From positions 2,356,001 through 2,420,000 of the forward strand of contig AP026550.1 of NCBI GenBank assembly GCA_026075535.2: a stretch of 64,000 nucleotides of DNA. The letters are read 5' to 3'. The translations under genes and the position numbers were made by a program. The notes under the pieces were generated by a model. It was given only the letters and a program-made list of their open reading frames with translations. It was not told the origin of the DNA and did no database searches. This DNA is from Tricholoma matsutake. Its lineage: Eukaryota > Basidiomycota > Agaricomycetes > Agaricales > Tricholomataceae. Positions 56,760 to 64,000 of this stretch are shown here, piece after piece; within the stretch, counting starts at the first letter, position 1, and each line of letters starts with the position of its first letter.

Positions 56760-58405
56760 ATGTCTTCAAAGCGGAGATGGGACCAACAAGGACCGATAGA
56801 AGATGATTCTTCCAAGTCCAAGGCCGAGGAAAAGTCATTAAACTCAAACGATACCAAAACAGCAAACGATGCAGCAGCAGCAGCAGCAGCCATCGCAGCG
56901 AAAATAGCCGCGCAGTTCGCAGGAGGCGCTTTAGGACCTGGATCGGGGATGAAAGACCCACATGATGGAGATTTTATTCAGGATATAGACATTAATGATG
57001 TAAGGAATAGGTATATGTTGACCAAGGGGTCTACACAGCAACAGGTTCGTTGGTTCGTTGGTTATATATGGTGAGGATTGTTGTTGGTTTCTGACTTTTT
57101 TTGTTTGGGTTTCTTAAAATTTAGATTCATGAGGAAACGGGGGCATCTGTGAGTACGAAAGGAGTGTGGTATCCGGATAGGAGCAAGGCTACGGAGAAGG
57201 ATCCTCCGCTATATCTCCATATTGCGGCGACGACACCTGAGATCTTACAGCAGGCTATCGATAGAGTTAATGAGCTTATTGCGGTAGATCTTGGTTCGTT
57301 GGTGGAAGATAAAAAGGATAGGCTGAGGGAAAAGGTATGTATTCAAGACTTTCATTTTGACTTGCTGATTCTGACCTTTTTTTTTTTTACCTAGCGTAAA
57401 TGGCCAGAAGAAAAACTACCCGTTGGTCTGGACAGTATTCGTAATTTTAATGTGCGTGCCAAGGTAGTGGGTCCAAGTGTACGTATTTTTTTCATTTTCG
57501 TTTGTCCATTCGCGCTTTTTTTTTATGTTGGAAGATAGGGATCGTTTGTTAAATACATTCAACAAGAAACTGGAACTCGCGTTCAAATTAAAGGAATAGG
57601 GTCCGGCTTCATTGATCAAGAGACGGGTCGTGAAAGTGATGAGCCGTTATACATTCACATAACGTATGATTTTTCACGTGAACCTTTGTTGTTCACCGTT
57701 GGCTCAGTTTCATTATAGGAGCCCTGAAGAAGGTCAAGTAGCCCGAGCAAAAGTGCTCACGGAAGATCTACTGCAGGTAGTACGGTCCGAGCACGCAAAG
57801 ATGCAAACCATCCTACACCAACAACAAATGGAACTGCATCAAGCTCAAGCTCAATATGCTGCTTACAGCGCTATGGCGGTAGGTAGCTTTTTTTTTTTTC
57901 ATCTCCGGTGCTGTCCTGCTTGTGGGCGCGCGCTGTTTTTGATTCTAACCGCGTGTCATATCCTAATTTATTTTATGGGACTTGTTATCTAGGGCTACGC
58001 CCCGCCGCCCCCTTCAAATGCCCCACCTCCACCTCCACCGGGAGATCAACCACCCCCACCCCCCGATGGAAGTGGTGCACCGCCATCTGCCAACGGGTAC
58101 GATCCAAGCCAAGGACCGCCAGCTGCTGGAACAGATGCCGCATCACAGGACGCATACGCAGCATATTGGTGAGTATTAACATAATAACCGTTTTGCTGCT
58201 GAAATAACGTGCTTTGAAATGTAGGGCGGCGTATGGATATGATGTCAATTCTCCTCAGTTCAAAGAATGGGCTGCGTCTCAGCAACAGCAGTACAGCCAG
58301 TATTATGCATCGCAGGGATATGGGGGTGGTAGTTCGGCTCCGACGGGCGAGGGTCAATCCCCCCCTCCACCACCACCACCACCACCGCCTGCTGCTGCAG
58401 CTTGA
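56760..58405 (+). CDS. KHDC4: KHDC4-like KH-domain splicing protein
   Basis: Seven exons: 56760-57044, 57125-57334, 57395-57478, 57539-57663, 57719-57878, 57993-58168, 58225-58405 (406 aa). First KH-like region: INDVRNRYMLTKGSTQQQ-IHEETGASVSTKG, YPDRSKATEKDPPLYLHI. Linker RKWPEEKLPVGLDSI. Second KH: AKVVGPSGSFVKYIQQETGTRVQIKGIGSGF, DEPLYIHIT. The tail is Pro-rich and Tyr/Gln-rich (QQQQYSQYYASQGYG). This set matches human KHDC4 (BLOM7), an RNA-binding splicing cofactor linked to Prp19. A polyalanine run near residue 45 is encoded by a GCA microsatellite. Confidence 0.88.
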
Positions 58406-58504
58406 TCTACTTGGTTTATTTATTTGGATGAACAATAGATTATTTTGAAATGTTTGTACGACAAACGTGTTTATGTAAGAGTCTTTCATGGCATCCTCGA
58501 CCCA

Positions 58505-59716
58505 ATGTTACAACCCGGAACTCCGGCTTCCCGATCGCCGTGCCGCCCGGTTACACCTTCAACAACTCAAAAATGTTTTCCATCCTTCTCCATCTTCCGC
58601 ACACCTACACCTACACCTACTTCAAAACAATCCTCTTCATCCATCCCTAAAAATACAGTAAAGCGTAAAACATCAACCTACGCCAAAAAAAATCCAAAAC
58701 ACGTACCGCACCCTACCCCGTTTGCGAAGGAGATTGCGCTCATGCAGTTTATGGATGGCGGTAGCGACGACAAGAATATTAAAAGGCTCATGCAGGCACA
58801 TGCCCGCGCTGCTGCTGGTACACCCTCTACCAACTTGAACGACAACAACACATTGCCTATTGGGGATGTCTACCGCGATGACAAGGGCGGGATCTGGTGG
58901 GATCATGATGAACAGTTGGAGTATACCCATTTGCTAGCTGGGGATGCGCATGCCGGCGGTGATGACCAGGGGATGATGCAGTGGGTGACGTTTGGTGAGA
59001 CCACGTTGGCTGACGGTGAGGATGATCCGGCTCTGGCCCTCGCGACGCTTACTGGTCTTGGTCGGAGAAGCAGTAGTACGTCCACCAAGACTACCGATTC
59101 TGATGTAGACCCTGCAAACCTAGTCAAACCAGCCGACGAAGACCCAGGTATGATACACATCAACCTCCCAGGTCTCTACCATCTTCCTCCTCCCACCACC
59201 ACCACCAAACCCAACCCCCAACCTCAACCCATCCTCTCCATATCAACCCGCCCCACCCCCCCCCACCTCCGCAAGACACCCCAATTCCTCCTCGACCTAG
59301 CCGCATTCTCCCCTTCCCCTTCCCCTTCCCCCTCTCCCTTCTGCCTTCTCTCCCCCCGCAACCCCCCAACACACAATCGTCCTATCTCCCCCATCCACAC
59401 CGCCTTTCCAACCCCATGCACATCCCGCCTCCGAGCCAAAGCGCGTCGCATACCTACGCCACTTAACTTGGTCAGTGTTACCACCGCCCGCGGTACCAGC
59501 GCTAGTGTCCTTTCTGGGCCTCAGTCTGCGGATCCTGTACTGATCGAACAAGGCCGTCAGGATTTCATAGACTCCTCGTTTGAGCCTGCGCCGCTGTCTT
59601 TGGGGCTTGCGCCTCCTCCTTCGCCTGTGGAGATGGTTTGCAGGCCTGTGGTCAATGTGGGGTTGAAGAAGAAGACGTCGAGGATTGGGTTTACGTTGTT
59701 TAGTCGTAGGGAGTGA
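58505..59716 (+). CDS. Hypothetical protein, Agaricomycete-type
   Basis: Intronless frame of 403 aa from the ATG at 58505 (MLQPGTPASRSP); an in-frame ATG at 58445 would add 20 residues but lies only 40 bp after the KH gene. A likely structured core is at about 80-180: PFAKEIALMQFMDGGSDDKN, VYRDDKGGIWWDHDEQLEYTHLLAGD, WVTFGE. The second half is Pro/Ser/Thr-rich with a (CCTTCC)n tract encoding Ser-Pro repeats. I believe the core is conserved among mushrooms but cannot confirm; no function is assigned. Confidence 0.6.
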   Translation: MLQPGTPASRSPCRPVTPSTTQKCFPSFSIFRTPTPTPTSKQSSSSIPKNTVKRKTSTYAKKNPKHVPHPTPFAKEIALMQFMDGGSDDKNIKRLMQAHARAAAGTPSTNLNDNNTLPIGDVYRDDKGGIWWDHDEQLEYTHLLAGDAHAGGDDQGMMQWVTFGETTLADGEDDPALALATLTGLGRRSSSTSTKTTDSDVDPANLVKPADEDPGMIHINLPGLYHLPPPTTTTKPNPQPQPILSISTRPTPPHLRKTPQFLLDLAAFSPSPSPSPSPFCLLSPRNPPTHNRPISPIHTAFPTPCTSRLRAKARRIPTPLNLVSVTTARGTSASVLSGPQSADPVLIEQGRQDFIDSSFEPAPLSLGLAPPPSPVEMVCRPVVNVGLKKKTSRIGFTLFSRRE

Positions 59717-60236
59717 ATGCGAAAAATGAAGACGAACCCGCGTTGTTGCTGGCTGGGCCACTGTTGTCTGTGTCTGTGTCTGTGTTTTTGTGTTTGTATC
59801 CTGTATACCTGCGCTCTCCTCTCTCTCTTCGTTGTATATTGTATCCCTAGTCGCTACTAATTAGTCTCGTTATCCAAGTTTTGGTTTTCTCGACTTGCAA
59901 AGTGGGACTTGACATGTCAACGTCGTCATTGGAGAGAATTTTCCGTTCGTTTGGCAACCGATGCCTGGATAGCTAGCTTCAATCACGGGGTCCATCGCGC
60001 ACAAAAGTGCATTGTCATCTTGCTACATCCTACGACTGTGTGATAACCCCTACATCTCCAATTACTATATCACTTTGCATTGACGCACCATGGGTTTTGA
60101 GTCGTAGCCCCGTGAACTGAAACGACCCGATCCAAACCATCCCGCGCAGTTAGGCAGCACGAAACCTCCTCGAAATTCCAGTTGGAAGTTTCACCACTTC
60201 CGCTTTCTCCTATTCCCAAACTCATCTAGACCCTTC
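59717..60236. other. Intergenic
   Basis: 520 bp. A short TGTCTG/TGTGTT-type microsatellite lies at about 59765-59800; otherwise nothing recognised. Confidence 0.55.
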
Positions 60237-60788
60237 ATGGCGCTAAAAGGCTTCAAACTAGCGTTAGGATTCAGCAACTCTTACCCAACAATAAAAAATA
60301 AGCAACAGTCCAGGGTCATCGCGTCCAACTCGAACTCCTCGCCACTCCGTCACGGTGAAAGTGCCAAGAAGGCTGGATCCCATAATAAAAGTGAGGTGTG
60401 TTGTCGGATTCACGATGAGACGAGTTTACCTGGGGGGTTTGCTGACTTGTTAGGACCCCAGATCCAAAACTCAGATGACGACTTGACCATCATCACTATA
60501 ACGCAAGAATCGCGTCAATCCATATCAGGATGTCACGAATCAAGATTCGGACGAGAAGACTCCTCCGAGTACGAGAACCAGGTTCAAGTTGAACGGCAGA
60601 TGCAGATTGAGAGACTGAGACATATCCTCGAGTTCCAGGAATCCAAAACGAATAAACGTATAGAGGCGATGGAGAAGCAGCGTAGAAGGATTGAAGAGCT
60701 TGAGAGGGAACGCGTGGAGCTTGAGAGGAAGTGCGACGAGATTCAGGTTCGGTATGATGAGAGGTTGCGCAGCTTACCTCTAGTTTGA
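60237..60788 (+). CDS. Hypothetical coiled-coil protein
   Basis: 183 aa, single exon, start at the first ATG. No known domain. The C-terminal 70 residues are strongly charged with heptad-like spacing (RIEAMEKQRRRIEELERER, VELERKCDEI), so a coiled coil is likely. The N-terminal half is Ser/Asn-rich. The region GFADLLGPQIQNSDDDLTI does not suggest a family to me. Confidence 0.5.
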   Translation: MALKGFKLALGFSNSYPTIKNKQQSRVIASNSNSSPLRHGESAKKAGSHNKSEVCCRIHDETSLPGGFADLLGPQIQNSDDDLTIITITQESRQSISGCHESRFGREDSSEYENQVQVERQMQIERLRHILEFQESKTNKRIEAMEKQRRRIEELERERVELERKCDEIQVRYDERLRSLPLV

Positions 60789-60867
60789 TGACTAAGTATA
60801 TATACGAGCAAGTTGTAAAAATAGAACGATAGGGGTTTAACCAACTTGTAACCGAAAATCCACATTC

Positions 60868-61768
60868 ATGGCCGAAAAAGAACAGAATGTCACTCTCTTC
60901 AATAACCCAACTCTTACTCTACTCGAGGTCAAAATGAAACTTCGAGCAGCCTTTCGCGCTGTAGGAAAACTTTTCACTTCTCCCGCTGGTCATCACTCCA
61001 AGAGTAATCCTGCAAGTCCGCCTGACTCAAGTCCATTCGTTCCCAATAAACTGAAGAAAAAGAATCAACACTATCATCTTATTCGAAAAGTAACAGGAGA
61101 GAAGGAGACTGTTGTAGCAGATGACCACGTAAGCCTACTACTCGACACTACTCAAAATCTGCTTTGCAACATTAACATTCAGGAGCATATTATAGATACA
61201 ACAATGGAATGACACAATCTCTTCGAAACGTATGGGGAAAACAAGACAAGTCGATTCAGAAATGGACACAGCATACGAGTATGATCCATACAAGAAGGAG
61301 GAGGAGGAGGAGGAGGAGAAGGTATCATGGAAACTACAAATAGGGGAACTAGAGAGATGGGCAACAGAGTTGGAAATACGAATGGAGGAAGTGAACAGAC
61401 ATACGAAAGGGGTATTGGAAGGTACACAGGAAATTATGAGAGGAACGATAGAAATGATGAAAGGCACATCGAAAATAAAGGCGGGGGCCATTGAACTTTT
61501 GAGACGCGCGGACGAACTAGAAGAGAGGGAGATGGAGATGGAAAAAGGTTTGGAAAACATGATGAAAGGGGCCGAGGAAATGATAAAGGGTGCGGAGATG
61601 ATGGAGAAGAAAGCAGACGAGCTGAAAAGAACTATGACTGGTCCTGATAGTTTTCAGGAGGGAGCCAGTACGATGATGATAGGAGAAAACCATTTGCCCT
61701 GGCTTGTCTCAGAGTATAAAAGCCCAGCTTCTGCGCCCATGGGCCACAGGTTTTCACGTCTATACTGA
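60868..61768 (+). CDS. Hypothetical coiled-coil protein, two exons
   Basis: I join two frames (60868-61128 and 61196-61768) across a 67-nt intron (donor CAC/GTAAGC, branch-like CATTAAC, acceptor ATTATAG) in phase 0; the product is 277 aa. Without the splice the two frames would be separate short genes. N-terminus: MAEKEQNVTLFNN, LRAAFRAVGKLF. C-terminus: long Glu/Met/Lys-rich helix (EEVNRHTKGVLEGTQEIM, MEMEKGLENMMKGAEEM) with an 11-residue-like MKGAEEM/IKGAEMM repetition. No known family. Confidence 0.5.
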
Positions 61769-62078
61769 GAATCATACTATTTTTATGTATGTTTGTGGAT
61801 TAACCTACCACGGGAACTTGAACTGATTCGAACAAAGATCTAGACGATTCAAACAAAGATCTAGACGATTCGAACAAAGATCTAGACGTATAAAGTCATC
61901 CAACAGCGACAATACGCCAAGATCTAGTTCGGACATGAGCCTGCGGGATAACGGCAACAATGCGAACGCTGTTATACCTTATTGTATGATCGATCAAAGC
62001 CCAGGAAAAGGGGGCGAATCCTAGTAGATAAAATCGAATCCCAGCCCGCACACCCCTACTATCTGTCTCCTCTCCCAG
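61769..62078. other. Intergenic with 3 x 21-bp tandem repeat
   Basis: 61825-61887 is three head-to-tail copies of GATTCGAACAAAGATCTAGA plus C; the middle copy has CAAAC for CGAAC (CpG to CpA). The remainder shows nothing. Confidence 0.85.
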
Positions 62079-63414
62079 ATGTTAACCACTCTCAAACTTC
62101 AAACGGCCCTGCGTAGCTTCACTTCTTCATCCATCACCTTGGGATCATCACACCCTCGTACGACCAATGTCAAAAGCCGCCTATTCCCATGCAGGGAGCC
62201 GCGCTCCTTTGCGGAATGGGAAGCAGACATCATAGACTGTGCTAGGAAATTCGACATGGAGGGTATAGAAATGCGGTCGATGATGCTGGAGGGTCACATC
62301 AGGGAGGTCGCCGTTTACGAACGAAAGAAGAAAACCAAAGATGCTGGAGAAGAGGAGTATGTGCTTGTTGAGGTTGTTAATGCACGAGGGGCACATATTT
62401 GTCTTTTGAAGTTTGAGAGAGAAGGTCTAGAGGTGCAGATCCAAAAGACTATGGGGTGGGATGCAAACAGTGCTGCGGCCGTAGCGGGCTCTAGCCATTC
62501 CGATCAGGTATTCAAAAACAGGAGACGGTTGTCCGCTTCAGCCCTCGAGCCTAGGCGCTCATCAGCGAAGGCCCTAGACGTGGCACAAAGGAAACGTACC
62601 CGTTCCAACGGCGCAAGACTAGTACCAACGAAGCGTCCGGCGCATGTCCCCGTCCCAACATTCAAGCAGATCATAATACGAAGAGATACCGTCTTCTCCA
62701 CGAGTGTGCGCAGATCAGATACGGTACACAAAATCGTCCGATTTGGTAAGAAGGGTCCGCCAATGCTGCATCTGTTTATTGCACTGTCGACGATCAACAA
62801 GTGCGAGCAAACCACGATAGGCCATGGAAAACGGTGGTTCGTGGCTGCGTTTGTGGGTATTTTGCAGGGAACATATGAGGAACAACGTGTTTGGATCAAC
62901 AAGGACAAGGTGGCTTCTAGGGACGAACAGAACAAGCAAGAGATCACGGTTAGCGAGGATGAACTGCTAGTATTCCTGGAAGACTTTATCGCACGCAAGG
63001 CCCGGAGTATGATTAACGTTCGTTTCCATTTCATCTCCTTCCATTCGCTTGAATCGACAGATAAAACGCTGTGCTGATGAGATTGGCATACAACAGTTAC
63101 AGACATGGGATGACGCCACCGAGTCCGAAGCTCGAACCAGACGACTAGTATGTGCAAGAAAGAAATATATCGCTCGTCAAGACGTACGACTTGTAAGGGA
63201 GGTTGAAAACGCGAGGAACGCAGAAGCCGAAGCATGGCGAAAGACGTATAGGTCGTTGGAGGCTTTAGAGGAAGCGCGTGTGAAGCTTCGACTAGCAGAG
63301 GAGGACCGGGTAGTAGCTGAAGAGGAACGAAAAAAGGCGGAAGAATGCCGTAGTAAGGTTGAAGCCAGATTTGCTAAAGTCGAAGCAGCAGAGAGAGGCT
63401 TAGCGCTGTCCTGA
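62079..63414 (+). CDS. Hypothetical protein with C-terminal coiled coil
   Basis: Two exons, 62079-63017 and 63061-63414 (430 aa); intron donor AAC/GTTCGT, acceptor TCGACAG, phase 0. Residues 60-120 look globular (DIIDCARKFDMEGIEMRSM, EEEYVLVEVVNARGAHICLL). The middle is basic. A possible second globular part is at 215-300 (PPMLHLFIALSTINKCEQ, HGKRWFVAAFVGILQGTYEEQ). The last 110 residues form a charged helix (LRLAEEDRVVAEEERKKAEE). No family recognised. Confidence 0.55.
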
Positions 63415-63491
63415 CTTAGTCTGTGAACAAAGTACATAGTGAAGACATACCATCATGTAGCTGCTCAGATGTACGCTAGTTTAATACCTTC

Positions 63492-64000
63492 TCAGCAAGC
63501 ACTCATGCCACCATCTCCCACTCTTCCACGTTCCCTGTACCCTCTGCTGGTATGAACAATCCCCGCTCGTCCCCTTCCTGCCCATCCGAGTCCACCTCTA
63601 CCATAAGCGCCTCTCCCAGGTGCGCGTACTGACACAGGTGCTTGCACGTTTGCAGACTCAACTTCCATGGCAGCATAGGACCGAGATTCATCACCTCCGC
63701 CTGCTTGCCTGGGAAGAAATGCACCACGCAGCCCTCTTCCTCTTCCTCTGCTTCTGAAATGACCACCTCTCACCGGATTATCCGTTACGGGGTACCCTGT
63801 CCTTCCATTCTGAGCACTGAACCCTCCGTTCTTCCCGCCACGCCCGAACCGTACAGAGGGTGGAACCATATTAAGGGAGTCCATGGTCCTCGTTAGTCCG
63901 TCCACTAAAAGGTCTTCCTTAGCACTGTCCACCGTGTTTCCTTCGTCGTGGGTAGCGACATGTAGCTTATTACGGTCACTCCGTTTTTCGTTCTCCGAGT
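63492..64000 (-). CDS. RGG-rich protein, 3' part only
   Basis: The minus-strand frame is open from the window edge to the stop at 63492 (169 codons visible). The first ATG inside is at 63932 but coding potential continues upstream (SENEKRSDRNKLHVATHDEG), so the start is outside the window. The sequence is Gly/Arg-rich (GGHFRSRGRGRGLRG, GRGAYGRGGLGWAGRGRAG), typical of RNA-binding RGG tails. The parent protein cannot be named from this piece. Confidence 0.55.
   Translation of the reverse strand, partial: SENEKRSDRNKLHVATHDEGNTVDSAKEDLLVDGLTRTMDSLNMVPPSVRFGRGGKNGGFSAQNGRTGYPVTDNPVRGGHFRSRGRGRGLRGAFLPRQAGGGDESRSYAAMEVESANVQAPVSVRAPGRGAYGRGGLGWAGRGRAGIVHTSRGYRERGRVGDGGMSAC

Noticed and set aside
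59160..59761. Minus-strand Gly/Arg-rich frames opposite the 58505 gene
   Set aside because: Shadows of Pro-rich coding sequence; no conserved motif.
61232..61768. Independent gene starting at 61232
   Set aside because: The frame extends upstream to a good acceptor at 61195 and joins the 60868 frame in phase; kept as one gene.

Overview
The window is from a filamentous fungus, most likely a mushroom-forming basidiomycete (Agaricomycetes). Evidence: dense introns of about 46-68 nt with GT..CTNAC/CTAAC..AG signals, a HET-domain gene, Ty1/copia and Ty3/gypsy retroelements, and single-copy eukaryotic housekeeping genes. I do not assign a genus.

Region 1 (1-26,445) is a nested transposon island with almost no host coding sequence. 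From left to right: a decayed minus-strand Ty3/gypsy element (about 208-4712) that took a 5'-truncated LINE; two copies (A, 4957-7201; B, 9694-11938) of a non-autonomous hAT-like element in inverted orientation; an old copia element (copia-1, 11939-18880) hit three times by hAT-like elements (B in its 5' LTR, element 3 at 12761-14182 in gag, element 4 at 18881-26433 in its 3' LTR). Element 4 itself carries a fold-back MITE (20021-20394) and a young, nearly intact copia (copia-2, 20607-26274). Target-site duplications are readable for most of these. The 8-bp duplications around A and B are swapped between the two copies, which shows that the 2.5 kb between them (7202-9693) was inverted by recombination. 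Elements A/B, 3 and 4 share an internal module (an intron-like sequence, a GACAA/CAA-rich tract and a recurring quasi-palindrome) even though their termini differ. Mutations that can be read directly (LTR differences, split duplications, in-frame stops) are mostly CpG-to-TpG/CpA changes.

Region 2 (26,836-36,094) is transitional: a large RXT3 gene (Rpd3L histone deacetylase complex), an intron-containing tRNA-Gly(TCC), a C2H2 fragment and a HET-domain gene, with fairly long gaps.

Region 3 (36,095-58,405) is compact housekeeping DNA with strictly alternating strands: GatA (-), MAK11 (+), GPATCH1 (-), SDR (+), ADE2 (-), RSA3 (+), TRM140-like methyltransferase (-), Rho GEF (+), followed by KHDC4-like (+). 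Three divergent pairs share promoters of 70-112 bp. Functions centre on ribosome assembly (MAK11, RSA3), tRNA modification/charging (TRM140, GatA), splicing (GPATCH1, KHDC4), purine synthesis (ADE2) and cell-wall Rho signalling. I resolved exon structures by hand; all reading phases close.

Region 4 (58,505-64,000) holds a hypothetical protein, three plus-strand genes without recognised domains and with charged coiled-coil parts, and the 3' part of an RGG-rich protein gene that runs off the window.
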